A stretch of DNA of 64,000 nt from Lentimicrobium sp. (GTDB taxonomy: Bacteria; Bacteroidota; Bacteroidia; Bacteroidales; Lentimicrobiaceae). Positions 1-8,249 of the stretch are shown piece by piece. A model generated the notes under the pieces. The model had not been told where the DNA came from. It worked only from the letters and a program-made list of their open reading frames with translations, and ran no database searches. Position numbers and translations under genes: made by a program. Positions within the stretch are counted from its first letter, which is position 1; each line of letters starts with the position of its first letter. The stretch spans positions 1 through 64,000 of the forward strand of contig JAHYJC010000015.1 in the NCBI GenBank assembly GCA_019429275.1. The letters run 5' to 3'.

Positions 1-117
1 GTATTTGAAGCTGCTGAAAATTTTGCCATACTGAGATCCATTATTGATACTGCCATAAAAAATGGCCAGAATGTTTTTCTTGCATTAAACACCATTGCCG
101 ATTACAAAAGAAACTGA
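1..117 (+). CDS. Partial 3' end of an unidentified gene, possibly a transposase tail
   Basis: An open frame enters from the left edge and ends at TGA 115-117, giving 38 residues. The pattern, Ala-Glu-Asn-Phe-Ala-Ile-Leu-Arg-Ser followed by a Lys-Asn-Gly-Gln-Asn motif, resembles the extreme C-terminus of some IS66-like transposases as I remember them. No terminal inverted repeat is visible after the stop, and the frame overlaps the 3' end of the convergent receiver gene by 16 bases. That argues against a recent insertion-sequence edge here. The frame could equally be the end of an unrelated host gene. It is supported only by being open to the window edge. Confidence 0.3.
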   Translation, partial: VFEAAENFAILRSIIDTAIKNGQNVFLALNTIADYKRN

Positions 118-518
118 TTAGTTACAAACTTTTTAATCATTTTAAGTATCAGTTCGGGTTTTATTGGTTTAGTAATATACTCATCGCAGCGGGCTTTCAA
201 GAATATTTCCCTATCACCGGGAATTGCAAAGGCAGTAGTTGCAATTATTGGTATATCAGGCCTGAATTGTTTTATTTCCTGAGTGGCTTCAATACCGTTT
301 TTGCCTGGCATTTTAATGTCCATCAGTACCAGCGAAATGTCTTTATTTAACCTGACCAGTTCAATGGCTTCGCTGCCATTTTTTGCCCTCAGTGTTCTAA
401 AACCTGATTTGCTTAATAATTTTTCAAGGTACAGGTAGTTTGATTCTTCATCTTCAGCAATCAGAATTTTGATGCCTGGCTCATTTATTATGTTTGTATC
501 GTCAGTGTTTTCAGCCAT
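102..518 (-). CDS. Stand-alone response-regulator receiver protein
   Basis: A 138-residue protein made almost entirely of one CheY-like receiver domain (about residues 15-135). The acidic pair Glu22-Asp23, the phospho-acceptor Asp67 (in LMDIKMPG), Thr95 and Lys117 (in TKPIKP) are all present, so phosphorylation by a histidine kinase is expected. There is no DNA-binding or enzymatic output domain. It probably works by protein-protein contact, or it is a detached receiver from a hybrid kinase phosphorelay; the short acidic N-terminal extension and the style of sequence resemble receivers of hybrid kinases. The start is ATG at 518. No cognate kinase lies beside it in the window, and the left neighbour is cut off. 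Function beyond phospho-signalling cannot be assigned. Confidence 0.9.
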   Translation of the reverse strand: MAENTDDTNIINEPGIKILIAEDEESNYLYLEKLLSKSGFRTLRAKNGSEAIELVRLNKDISLVLMDIKMPGKNGIEATQEIKQFRPDIPIIATTAFAIPGDREIFLKARCDEYITKPIKPELILKMIKKFVTNQFLL

Positions 519-684
519 TTCATTTTTTTATATTTACATTCGGGGGGCTTTAATTTCCGGATTTTTTTGACTTAGAGCTCAGTTTCTTGTATCAGTATTC
601 ACTTGAATGAAATTGCTAAACTCCATTTTTTCTCAGGATTTAGTGAAAGCTGCCCCGATTAAAATGATTTTAGGATTACCACGG

Positions 685-1530
685 TCATTTCTCAATCAAT
701 TCATATAACAACTTTATCTCTTCCGCCCAGATTTCTTCATCGGGAGTTTCAAGGATAACCGGCATATTGTCAAAACGGGAGTCATTCATAAATCTCTTGA
801 AAAAATCAATTCCAAGAAGTCCCTTTCCTATGCTGTTATGCCGGTCAACCCGGCTTCCGAGGGGTTTCATGCTGTCGTTCAGGTGTACTCCACACAAATA
901 ATTCCAGCCAATAATTTCATCAAATTTTCTGAAAGTTTCCACATACCCTTCATTTGATAAGATATCGTAACCTGAGGTATAGGTGTGGCAGGTATCAATA
1001 CAGACTCCAACCCGGCTTTTGTCTTCCACATGATCAATAATATATTTTATCTGTTCGAAGGTGTGTCCCAGGTTGGTACCCTGTCCGGCTGTATTTTCGA
1101 TAACTGCAGTTACATTTTTTGTTTTTTCGAGTGCTATATTGATGGATTCTGCCACAATTTTCAGGCTTTCCTCCACATTAACAAGTTTCAGGTGGCTTCC
1201 CGGGTGGAAGTTTAGTCTGGTAAGCCCGAGTTGTTCACAACGCTGCATTTCATCCAGAAAGGCAGCCCTTGATTTTGCCAGTTCATTTTTCCCGGCATGG
1301 CCCAGGTTTATCAGGTAACTATCATGAGGCAGAATTTGCCATGGTTCATATCCATTGGCTAAACAGTTTTCCTTAAATCTGTCAATACTTTCGGCCGACA
1401 GGGGCGAGGAAACCCATTGACGCTGATTTTTGGTAAACAGCGCAAAAGCTTTTGCACCAATCGCTGCAGCATTTAATGGCGCATTTTCTACTCCGCCCGA
1501 TGCACTTACATGAGCACCTATAAATTTCAT
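685..1530 (-). CDS. nfo: Endonuclease IV (AP endonuclease)
   Basis: A 281-residue Zn-dependent endonuclease IV of the AP endonuclease 2 family. It cleaves the DNA backbone 5' of abasic sites in base-excision repair, in the cytoplasm. Family landmarks occur in order: GAHVSASGG at the N-terminus, [54 protein letters not shown] and a C-terminal ILETP. These supply the His, Glu and Asp ligands of the trinuclear zinc site. I place the start at ATG 1530, which gives the canonical [14 protein letters not shown] longer frame begins at TTG 1557 but overlaps a -7 promoter box at 1555-1562. It lies downstream of dinB on the same strand with its own promoter, so the two form a DNA-repair pair rather than a strict operon. 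Confidence 0.96.
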   Translation of the reverse strand: MKFIGAHVSASGGVENAPLNAAAIGAKAFALFTKNQRQWVSSPLSAESIDRFKENCLANGYEPWQILPHDSYLINLGHAGKNELAKSRAAFLDEMQRCEQLGLTRLNFHPGSHLKLVNVEESLKIVAESINIALEKTKNVTAVIENTAGQGTNLGHTFEQIKYIIDHVEDKSRVGVCIDTCHTYTSGYDILSNEGYVETFRKFDEIIGWNYLCGVHLNDSMKPLGSRVDRHNSIGKGLLGIDFFKRFMNDSRFDNMPVILETPDEEIWAEEIKLLYELIEK

Positions 1531-1554
1531 AATTCCGGAATTAAGTCTATAGTG

Positions 1555-1562
1555 CAAAGGTA
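1555..1562 (-). promoter_or_regulatory. -7 promoter box of nfo
   Basis: On the minus strand this reads TACCTTTG, an exact match to the Bacteroidota -7 consensus TAnnTTTG, 25 bases upstream of the chosen ATG. No convincing -33 TTTG was seen at the usual distance. It overlaps the alternative TTG start at 1557, which argues for the shorter protein. Confidence 0.55.
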
Positions 1563-1652
1563 ATCAACCGGAGGCTTCAACAGGCTTATTTTATATTTTC
1601 ATTTCTGTTAATTACAAATATTTTTATATTTCTCAATTTTATTATGTCATCA

Positions 1653-2852
1653 TTATTCTTCATCCCACGACATAGCCGGGCTAATGGTTGCCGCGCGTGT
1701 TACGGCCCGCTGCCCGAAACGGACGCGTATGCGATCCATCGCCTGATAAAGGCTTATGGTTTCGGGCGAATCGTCGAACATGCTGATTTGTTGTACTCCG
1801 CTTACCAGGTGGCTGAATTTCACTCCCACAAGCCTGATAAGCATACGCCTTTGGTAGAGGCGGTCAAAAAGGCTTCGGGCAACCGGAAGCAATATATGGT
1901 CAAAGGAAGTATATGGGATGCGGTGCTGAAGGGTATGTGTATCGAAATTGGCATAACGGATTTTTACTGTAACGCAGGAAGTTAGTTTTTGCTTACTGCG
2001 AAGTTCCCAGGCAAGTTTTTCTACTTTTCGAAGCAATAGATCATTTATCATAGCAATGTCAATAGAGTCCTGCTCAAAAGTGGTTTCTGAGCCAATCGAT
2101 TTTCGTTCCGAGTAAGGCTCAACCGGTGTCGGGTCGATTCCGTTGGCTTTTTTCCAGATGACGATGCCGTTTTTGCCCAATAACCTTTCTATCATCTCGG
2201 GCGGCATATGGCTTAAAGTATCGATGCTGGCAATGCCCATTGAGCGCAGTAATCTGAAGGTTTTTTCGCCAATTCCGGGAATTTTGCCGATTGAAAGCGG
2301 ACTGAGAAACGGGTGTACCTGTTCGCGTTGAACTTCGAGTTCACCGTTGGGTTTGGCCAGGCCAGTAGCGATTTTTGAAACGGTTTTATTGACAGAAAGC
2401 CCCAGTGAAATAGGTAGCCCGGTTTCGCGGATGATGCGCTGACGCAACTCATGCGACCACTTTGCTGCTCCAAAAAAGCGATCCATTCCGGTAATGTCAA
2501 GATAATGTTCATCGATGGATGCCTTTTCATAAACGGGAGCCTGCTCGGCTATTATATTGGTAACCTCGTTTGAAAATCGTGAATATTGCTCCATGTCGCC
2601 GCGTATAACCACAGCATCGGGACAGAGCACCCGGGCCATTTTCATTGGCATGGCCGAGTGTACGCCAAATGTACGGGCTTCGTAACTGCATCCTGCCACT
2701 ACCCCCCGGCCCGACAAGCCTCCAACAATTACCGGCAACCCTTTCAGCCGGCTGTTGTTAAGCCGTTCGACCGACACAAAGAAGGCGTCAAGATCCATAT
2801 GTACGATGGTCCGGTTGTCGCCCGATGATGATAAAAAAATATTTTTGGCCAT
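1653..2852 (-). CDS. dinB: DNA polymerase IV (Y-family translesion polymerase)
   Basis: A 399-residue Y-family polymerase that copies past damaged template bases. The palm begins with IVHMDLDAFFVSVERL, carrying the first metal-binding Asp pair. The second catalytic Asp-Glu lies in SIDEHYLDITGMDRFFG. Helix-hairpin-helix thumb motifs (IGKIPGIGEKTFRLL) and a little-finger domain follow. A QISMF segment at residues 355-359 fits the sliding-clamp binding motif. The start is ATG 2852. The gene is transcribed divergently from the XRE/S24 regulator at 2949, and the 96 bases between them hold two palindromes that overlap its promoter. DNA-damage control by that regulator is therefore a natural inference. 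Length and domain order are normal for the family. Confidence 0.97.
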   Translation of the reverse strand: MAKNIFLSSSGDNRTIVHMDLDAFFVSVERLNNSRLKGLPVIVGGLSGRGVVAGCSYEARTFGVHSAMPMKMARVLCPDAVVIRGDMEQYSRFSNEVTNIIAEQAPVYEKASIDEHYLDITGMDRFFGAAKWSHELRQRIIRETGLPISLGLSVNKTVSKIATGLAKPNGELEVQREQVHPFLSPLSIGKIPGIGEKTFRLLRSMGIASIDTLSHMPPEMIERLLGKNGIVIWKKANGIDPTPVEPYSERKSIGSETTFEQDSIDIAMINDLLLRKVEKLAWELRSKQKLTSCVTVKIRYANFDTHTLQHRIPYTSFDHILLPVARSLFDRLYQRRMLIRLVGVKFSHLVSGVQQISMFDDSPETISLYQAMDRIRVRFGQRAVTRAATISPAMSWDEE

Positions 2853-2877
2853 TTGTATTTCCGGATAATTTTTGTTG

Positions 2878-2885
2878 TACCTTTG
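2878..2885 (+). promoter_or_regulatory. -7 promoter box of the XRE/S24 regulator gene
   Basis: TACCTTTG matches TAnnTTTG, 63 bases upstream of the regulator ATG. A TTTG at 2852-2855, 22 bases upstream, could be the -33 element. The box ends inside the left arm of the palindrome at 2882-2902, which suggests autorepression. Confidence 0.5.
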
Positions 2886-2902
2886 ATTAAAATCTAATCA
2901 AA
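2882..2902. promoter_or_regulatory. Perfect palindrome, candidate operator O1 for the XRE/S24 regulator
   Basis: Arms TTTGATTA (2882-2889) and TAATCAAA (2895-2902) are exact inverted repeats around a 5-base spacer. The core is GATTA-N5-TAATC. Each arm contributes the TTTG of a -7 box, one for the regulator and one for dinB, so occupancy should block both promoters. Confidence 0.6.
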
Positions 2903-2906
2903 TTTA
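2899..2906 (-). promoter_or_regulatory. -7 promoter box of dinB
   Basis: The minus strand reads TAAATTTG, matching TAnnTTTG. Its TTTG half is the right arm of the palindrome at 2882-2902, so a protein bound to the palindrome would cover the promoter. No clear -33 element was seen, which fits a weak or activator-free damage-inducible promoter. Confidence 0.45.
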
Positions 2907-2907
2907 C

Positions 2908-2922
2908 GATTACAATATAATC
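2908..2922. promoter_or_regulatory. Second palindrome, candidate operator O2
   Basis: GATTA (2908-2912) and TAATC (2918-2922) with a 5-base spacer repeat the core of the palindrome at 2882-2902. The two centres (2892 and 2915) are 23 bases apart, about two helical turns, so two dimers could bind the same face of the DNA. By-eye scanning of other intergenic stretches did not find a third copy. Confidence 0.55.
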
Positions 2923-2948
2923 ATTTTTTCATTAATCCCGACAAAATC

Positions 2949-3785
2949 ATGAATATTTTTGCTTCAAACATTAAATTGCTTCGCAAAAGGAAAGGACGTA
3001 CCCAGGATGAAGCAGCTTTCATATTGGGAATGAAGCGTTCTACACTTAGCGGTTATGAAAACGAAGTTGCTCAGCCCGGCATCGAAGCATTGTTGGAATT
3101 TTCGAAATACTATGGTATTTCGGTTGATACCCTGCTGAAAATAGACTTGTCAAGATTGTCGCAGAGTGAACTTTCACAACTGGAAAGAGGGTACGATGTT
3201 TTTATTACCGGCAGTAAGATCAGGATATTGACTACAACTGTTAACAACGAAAACAATGAGAACATTGAAGTAGTCAACCAAAAAGCTTCGGCAGGTTACA
3301 AGTTGGGTTTTGCCGATCCTGAATACATCAAAATACTTCCGACTTTTCATATGCCTTTTTTATCTAAAGAAAAAAAATACAGGACATTTCAGATTTCAGG
3401 AGACTCTATGCTTCCAATACCCGATGGGTCATGGGTTACCGGCGAGTTTGTCCTCAACTGGAACCTCATACGCGACGGACAGCCTTACATCATACTAACC
3501 CTTGACGATGGAATCATGTTCAAGGTGATAACCAACCGGATAAAGTCAGATGGGCAACTTGTTCTTAACTCACTTAATTCACTTTACGATTCATATAATA
3601 TTGATATTAAGGATGTTCGTGAAGTTTGGAAGTTTGTTCATTACATAAGCAGCGCACTACCTGAACCCAACCTTCCGCGCGCAGATCTGGCACAAACAGT
3701 TGCTTCCCTTAAAAAGGACGTGGATAAGCTAAAAAAACAGGTAACTAATGCTCAGATATTAAGACTCCCATTTGATGAATCATAA
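2949..3785 (+). CDS. LexA-like repressor: XRE helix-turn-helix plus S24 autoprotease domain
   Basis: A 278-residue regulator. Residues 1-65 form an XRE-type helix-turn-helix (TQDEAAFILGMKRSTLSGYE) rather than the winged helix of classical LexA. Residues about 110-235 form an S24 peptidase domain: a candidate scissile Ala115-Gly116 bond in KASAGYKLG, nucleophile Ser153 in ISGDSMLP and general base Lys192 in IMFKVI. The Ser-Lys spacing of 39 and Ala-Gly to Ser spacing of 38 are close to those of LexA. Residues about 245-270 look like a short coiled coil. It is divergent from dinB with two palindromes between them. I infer a damage-sensing repressor that undergoes RecA-stimulated self-cleavage, analogous to LexA or HdiR. 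The alternative is a general stress or phage-type CI-like regulator. The start is ATG 2949. Confidence 0.85.
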   Translation: MNIFASNIKLLRKRKGRTQDEAAFILGMKRSTLSGYENEVAQPGIEALLEFSKYYGISVDTLLKIDLSRLSQSELSQLERGYDVFITGSKIRILTTTVNNENNENIEVVNQKASAGYKLGFADPEYIKILPTFHMPFLSKEKKYRTFQISGDSMLPIPDGSWVTGEFVLNWNLIRDGQPYIILTLDDGIMFKVITNRIKSDGQLVLNSLNSLYDSYNIDIKDVREVWKFVHYISSALPEPNLPRADLAQTVASLKKDVDKLKKQVTNAQILRLPFDES

Positions 3786-3834
3786 TAAGAAACGGCTATA
3801 TGTTTTATAAATGTTAAAGGTTCAACAGATTGAT

Positions 3835-3842
3835 TAACTTTG
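3835..3842 (+). promoter_or_regulatory. -7 promoter box of the PAS-protein gene
   Basis: TAACTTTG matches TAnnTTTG, 75 bases upstream of ATG 3918. No convincing -33 box was found. Confidence 0.45.
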
Positions 3843-3917
3843 CATCAACCGGAAATTGCTGTTTTACCAATAAATCCGTCAATCAGGCCATAAAACCAAC
3901 CATTTGAGTTGCAGTCT

Positions 3918-5510
3918 ATGAAAGATCCTAAAGAAACAGAATCAAAAACGCCGGATTACAAAGATATTCCGGTAGAGATCAAAGATAAACTTGAACTTTT
4001 AGAGTTGATGGTTAAGGAATCGTCTGATGTCATCTGGATTATGGACTCCAATTTGAAGACAACTTACATGAGTCCATCTGTTGAAAGGCAACTCGGTTAT
4101 AAAGTGGATGAATACAGCCGCCTGACTTTATCTGAGCGCTTACCTGCCGAATCATTTGAACTTAGTCAGCATATTTTTCAATATGAAATTCTACCTGTCA
4201 TGAAAGGCGAGCGTCTGTATGACGGAAAACCTATAATTTATGAAATGCTCCACCGGCATAAAAACGGACAAATGGTCTGGGGCGAAATCAGTTTTAGTTT
4301 TTTAAGAGATAAAAATGAAAAAATAACTTCCATTTTGGGTATCACCAGAAATATTGATGCCCGCAAACTCGCACAGGATGAGTTGGCCAGAAGCAAGGAG
4401 GAATTCAGAATGTTGGTCGAAAACACCAATGACTGGGTATGGAAAATTGACAGCGACAATAAATTTATTTATTCTAATCCTTTAGCTGAAAAAATTCTTG
4501 GATACCCCCTGAGCCAAATCATTGGTTCAACACCTTTTGATTTTTCAGATCCTGAAACAAAAGAGACTTTTAAAACCAATTTTGAACAATTAATTAAATC
4601 CGCTCTTCCAATTGAAGGATATCGCATCACGTTACTCGATAAGAATAAACGTTTAGTATATCTGGATGTGAACGGATCTCCTGTATTTGATTCAAAAGGT
4701 GAGCTTGAAGGATATCAGGGAATAGCCAGAGATATGTCGGGCTACCAATTGCTTATCAATAAGCTAAAACGACTGGAAATCCTGCAATCCACATTATTGA
4801 GCCTTCCTGATATTGGTGTTATTGAACTTGATAATAATTTTGAAGTTTTGCAATGGAGTGCAGGAGCAACCCATATTTTTGGATATAGCAGAGGAGAAGC
4901 TGTGGTAGGTAAAATTTTTAGTTCTCTCTGGGAATCAGCTGTCTGGATATCTTTTTGTAATGCCTTAGAAAAAAATTCACATCCAGTACCAACGCCCTTT
5001 ATAATCAGGGAAGGTCGGAATAAGCGACAGGATTCCAAAACAATACAATGCATCTGGTATGTAAATCCGCTGATTGAAGATGAAAAGCTTAAAGGTGTCT
5101 GGATTTATGTAAAAGATATATCTGAAATATTTGAAATTCAGGACTCTTTGGCAAATTATAAATTATTTTTTGAATCATTTTGTGGAGCAGCTGTATTTAC
5201 CGATACCCGGCTCAGGATTAATGGTTTCTCTACTACAACATTAAATTATTTTTCACCCCAGACATCATCAGTCAAAAAAGGTACTCACATCAGGAAACTC
5301 TTTAAAAAGGAATCTGTCAGGAGTCTTCTTGAGCAGGGTGCCATTTATGCGGCCAGAAAAGGCAACTGGCGAGGTGATGTAGATTTGGGAAATAATTCAG
5401 AAGGAAAAATTACTACCCTCCATATTGTTGGTTTGCATGATAGTAAAAGCAAGTTTAAGGGTTTTGCATTCCTTTTTGATCCTCAGGAAACTTTACCGGA
5501 TATTGAGTAA
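3918..5510 (+). CDS. Multi-PAS sensor protein without an output domain
   Basis: A 530-residue soluble protein built from four PAS-like segments: about residues 20-145 (SDVIWIMDSNLKTTYMSPS), 150-270 (NTNDWVWKIDSDNKFIYSN), 275-400 (PDIGVIELDNNFEVLQWS) and 405-520 (a more divergent copy). PAC-type ends such as SILGITRNID and GYQGIARDMS follow the first two. No histidine-kinase, GGDEF, EAL or helix-turn-helix domain follows, and the stop is well formed. The protein may therefore sense a ligand or redox state and act on a separate partner. No transmembrane segment is evident. The open frame reaches back to TTG 3909, but ATG 3918 is the first strong start. It sits alone before the thrS promoter. 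Its signal and partner are unknown. Confidence 0.85.
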   Translation: MKDPKETESKTPDYKDIPVEIKDKLELLELMVKESSDVIWIMDSNLKTTYMSPSVERQLGYKVDEYSRLTLSERLPAESFELSQHIFQYEILPVMKGERLYDGKPIIYEMLHRHKNGQMVWGEISFSFLRDKNEKITSILGITRNIDARKLAQDELARSKEEFRMLVENTNDWVWKIDSDNKFIYSNPLAEKILGYPLSQIIGSTPFDFSDPETKETFKTNFEQLIKSALPIEGYRITLLDKNKRLVYLDVNGSPVFDSKGELEGYQGIARDMSGYQLLINKLKRLEILQSTLLSLPDIGVIELDNNFEVLQWSAGATHIFGYSRGEAVVGKIFSSLWESAVWISFCNALEKNSHPVPTPFIIREGRNKRQDSKTIQCIWYVNPLIEDEKLKGVWIYVKDISEIFEIQDSLANYKLFFESFCGAAVFTDTRLRINGFSTTTLNYFSPQTSSVKKGTHIRKLFKKESVRSLLEQGAIYAARKGNWRGDVDLGNNSEGKITTLHIVGLHDSKSKFKGFAFLFDPQETLPDIE

Positions 5511-5644
5511 ATTTTCCTCCACTTGTGGTTCTTTCTGGCTTCTGATCAGGATGTGACTCTGATTGTTACAGCGTTTTAGGACAATAGAAAACCGCGCACC
5601 TGAATAAATGTTTAAAAGAGTCTATCGTCGAAGCTTTATTTTTG

Positions 5645-5652
5645 TACCTTTG
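5645..5652 (+). promoter_or_regulatory. -7 promoter box of the thrS-infC-rpmI-rplT operon
   Basis: TACCTTTG is an exact TAnnTTTG match, 32 bases upstream of the thrS ATG. That leaves a short leader of about 25 bases, too short for an elaborate thrS-type operator structure. Confidence 0.5.
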
Positions 5653-5683
5653 CACACCATTTTATAATACACTTTTCTAAATC

Positions 5684-7618
5684 ATGATAAATATTACTTT
5701 GCCTGATAATTCGGTCAGACAATATCCTGAAGGAATTTCATCTCTTGAGATTGCACGTAGCATTAGCGAGGGCCTGGCACGCAATATATTAAGTGCCAAA
5801 GTAAATGGCGAGGTTTGGGACGCAACCCGGCCTATCAATAATGATGCTTCTTTAAATTTATTGACCTGGGAAAATATCGAAGGAAAAGCAACCATGTGGC
5901 ATTCTTCAGCTCATTTAATGGCTGAAGCTATTGAACAACTGTTCCCGGGTGTGAAATTTGGTATCGGACCTGATATAGAGAACGGGTTTTATTATGACAT
6001 GGATTTCGGATCCCATGAAATATCGGCCGAAGATCTGGGAAAAATTGAACATAGAATGCTGGAACTCGCCCGCGAAAAGCAAATATTTAGTCGCAAAGAA
6101 GTTTCGAAAGCACAAGCCATCGATTACTTTACTGAAAAAAACGACGAATATAAGTTAGAATTGATCAGGGATCTGGAAGATGGGCAAATTACTTTTTACG
6201 AAAGCGGCACCTTTACCGACCTTTGCCGTGGTCCTCATTTACCTGATACAAGCTTCATTAAAGCCGTCAAGCTTCTTAACATTGCAGGAGCTTACTGGAG
6301 AGGTGATGAAACACGCAAACAGCTTACTCGTATCTACGGCATCACATTTCCGAAACAAAAAGAACTTACAGATTATCTCATTTTACTCGAAGAGGCAAAA
6401 AAGCGTGATCACCGTAAACTTGGCAAAGAGCTTGAATTGTTTACATTTTCTCCCAAAGTTGGGCAAGGTTTACCCTTGTGGCTACCCAAAGGTGCCATTC
6501 TTCGTGACAGGCTGGAACGTTTTTTAAGAAATATTCAGCAAAAAGCAGGATATCAGCCTGTTATAACGCCTCATATTGGAAATGTTGAGTTGTATAAAAC
6601 TTCCGGTCATTTTCAGAAATACGGAAAGGACAGTTTTCAACCAATTTCTACTCCACAAGAGGGTGAACAATTCATGCTTAAACCTATGAATTGTCCGCAT
6701 CATTGCGAAATATACTCTTCAAAACCAAGGTCTTATAAAGACCTTCCAATCCGTTTTGCTGAGTTCGGAACTGTATACAGATATGAACAAAGCGGAGAAC
6801 TTCATGGTTTAACCCGTGTAAGAGGATTTACTCAGGACGATGCGCATATATTTTGTATGCCCGACCAACTGAAAAGTGAATTTATTGCCGTAATCGATAT
6901 AGTGCTTCATATCTTTAAATTATTGGATTTTAAAGAATATACAGCTCAGATTTCGCTTCGTGATCCTGGTAACAAAGAAAAATATATCGGGACAGATGAA
7001 AATTGGGACAAAGCTGAAAATGCAATCATTGAAACAGTGAATGAAGCTGGCATTGAAGCTGTGATTGCCTATGGTGAGGCCGCATTCTACGGGCCAAAAC
7101 TTGATTTCATGGTGAAAGATGCATTGGGTAGAAAGTGGCAGCTTGGAACCATTCAGGTAGATTACAATTTACCAGAACGCTTTGATCTTGAATATATTGG
7201 AAATGACAATCAAAAGCACAGGCCCGTAATGATTCACAGAGCTCCATTTGGCTCTATGGAAAGATTTGTTGCTGTGCTGATTGAACATACTGGCGGCAAT
7301 TTTCCTTTATGGCTTGCGCCTGATCAGTTTATCATTCTGCCAATCAGCGAAAAATATCTGGATTATTCAAAAAAACTTTTAAATATTCTGAATAATTACG
7401 AAATTCGCGGCCTGATTGACGAAAGGAATGAGAAGACCGGACGTAAAATCAGGGATGCCGAAACCAGCAAAATACCATTTATGCTGATAGTCGGAGAGAA
7501 AGAAGAATCAGAAGGAACCGTATCGGTCAGAAGGCATGGACAGGGAGATCTGGGTACATTCAGCTTATCCGCTTTTGCTGAAATGATCAACAATGAAATT
7601 AAAGCCGTTTTTCAATAA
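5684..7618 (+). CDS. thrS: Threonyl-tRNA synthetase
   Basis: A 644-residue class II synthetase that charges tRNA-Thr. Domains in order are TGS (about 1-60), the second additional editing domain with [17 protein letters not shown] and the conserved TDLCRGPHL, the catalytic core with [14 protein letters not shown] (the Cys and His zinc ligands that select threonine) and [13 protein letters not shown], and the C-terminal anticodon-binding domain. Length is normal for a full editing-competent ThrRS. The start is ATG 5684. It leads the conserved operon thrS-infC-rpmI-rplT, with 31 bases to the infC start. It carries its own -7 box and has no visible riboswitch or T-box. Confidence 0.98.
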   Translation: MINITLPDNSVRQYPEGISSLEIARSISEGLARNILSAKVNGEVWDATRPINNDASLNLLTWENIEGKATMWHSSAHLMAEAIEQLFPGVKFGIGPDIENGFYYDMDFGSHEISAEDLGKIEHRMLELAREKQIFSRKEVSKAQAIDYFTEKNDEYKLELIRDLEDGQITFYESGTFTDLCRGPHLPDTSFIKAVKLLNIAGAYWRGDETRKQLTRIYGITFPKQKELTDYLILLEEAKKRDHRKLGKELELFTFSPKVGQGLPLWLPKGAILRDRLERFLRNIQQKAGYQPVITPHIGNVELYKTSGHFQKYGKDSFQPISTPQEGEQFMLKPMNCPHHCEIYSSKPRSYKDLPIRFAEFGTVYRYEQSGELHGLTRVRGFTQDDAHIFCMPDQLKSEFIAVIDIVLHIFKLLDFKEYTAQISLRDPGNKEKYIGTDENWDKAENAIIETVNEAGIEAVIAYGEAAFYGPKLDFMVKDALGRKWQLGTIQVDYNLPERFDLEYIGNDNQKHRPVMIHRAPFGSMERFVAVLIEHTGGNFPLWLAPDQFIILPISEKYLDYSKKLLNILNNYEIRGLIDERNEKTGRKIRDAETSKIPFMLIVGEKEESEGTVSVRRHGQGDLGTFSLSAFAEMINNEIKAVFQ

Positions 7619-7633
7619 TATTATTCACTAATC

Positions 7634-7641
7634 AAAGGAGG
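7634..7641 (+). promoter_or_regulatory. Full Shine-Dalgarno sequence of infC
   Basis: AAAGGAGG matches the 3' end of 16S rRNA over eight bases and ends 8 bases before the AUA start at 7650. Bacteroidota ribosomes generally do not rely on Shine-Dalgarno pairing, so a perfect copy here is notable and supports the non-canonical start. Confidence 0.75.
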
Positions 7642-7649
7642 ACACGCAT

Positions 7650-8204
7650 ATAGCAACGCCATTTAGAAATCAGAGGGACAATCGTTTTACACGTAAAAAA
7701 GAGGACCCAAACCTGATTAACGAACGAATCAAAGCGCCTGTAGTCAGGGTTGTCGGAGAAAATATAGAACAGGGAATTTACAATCTGAAAGATGCATTGG
7801 CAATGGCCGCGCGTATGGAGCTTGACCTGGTTGAAATTTCACCTACCGCCAATCCGCCTGTTTGTAAAATAACCGATTATAAAAAGTTTCTTTACGAGCA
7901 GAAGATAAAACAAAAAGAAATAAAAGCCAAATCAGCAAAAATTGTTGTCAAAGAAATCAGGCTAGGTCCCAATACTGATGAACATGACTTCAATTTTAAA
8001 CTGAAACATGCCATGAAGTTCCTTGAAGAAGGAGCTAAAGTAAAAGTCGAGGTATTTTTCAGAGGCCGCAGTATTGTTTATAAAGATCAGGGCGAAATAA
8101 AATTGTTGCAATTTGCATCTTTGCTTGAAGATTATGGTAAGGTTGAAAAACTGCCGTTGCTCGAAGGCAAGCGAATGATTATGATAATCGCACCTAAAAA
8201 GTAA
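7650..8204 (+). CDS. infC: Translation initiation factor IF-3, started at AUA
   Basis: A 184-residue IF-3. It binds the 30S subunit, prevents premature joining with 50S and rejects wrong start codons. The N-domain includes [21 protein letters not shown] and [18 protein letters not shown] lysine-rich linker and the C-domain ([30 protein letters not shown]) follow. The frame is open back to the stop TAA at 7629-7631, and no ATG, GTG or TTG occurs in the conserved N-terminal region. The first ATG, at 7797, would remove about 49 conserved residues. AUA at 7650 begins (M)[12 protein letters not shown] just behind the Shine-Dalgarno sequence at 7634-7641. E. coli infC uses AUU for autoregulation by IF-3 itself, and AUA would serve the same purpose. 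It lies 45 bases before rpmI. Confidence 0.93.
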   Translation: MATPFRNQRDNRFTRKKEDPNLINERIKAPVVRVVGENIEQGIYNLKDALAMAARMELDLVEISPTANPPVCKITDYKKFLYEQKIKQKEIKAKSAKIVVKEIRLGPNTDEHDFNFKLKHAMKFLEEGAKVKVEVFFRGRSIVYKDQGEIKLLQFASLLEDYGKVEKLPLLEGKRMIMIIAPKK

Positions 8205-8249
8205 AGTTTTTTATTAAAGTTTAATATAAACCCAATAACAATTTGTGTA

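Noticed and set aside
1..117. An insertion-sequence boundary at the left edge
   Set aside because: No terminal inverted repeat or target duplication is visible, and the receiver gene overlapping it is intact; only a weak tail resemblance remains.
1644..1985. Open frames opposite dinB and nfo, for example on the plus strand at 1644-1985
   Set aside because: They are antisense shadows of strongly supported genes, with no family resemblance and no start context.
2400..2540. The variant SIDEHYLD in DNA polymerase IV as a damaged active site
   Set aside because: The catalytic Asp and Glu are intact and variation at the following position is common in the Bacteroidota branch of the family.
3918..5510. 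PAS protein as a histidine kinase
   Set aside because: No H-box, N-box or G-box can be found before the stop; the fourth segment is PAS-like, not a kinase domain.
7797..8204. infC starting at ATG 7797
   Set aside because: It would remove the conserved N-terminal part of IF-3 (residues 1-49), which is encoded without interruption from AUA 7650.
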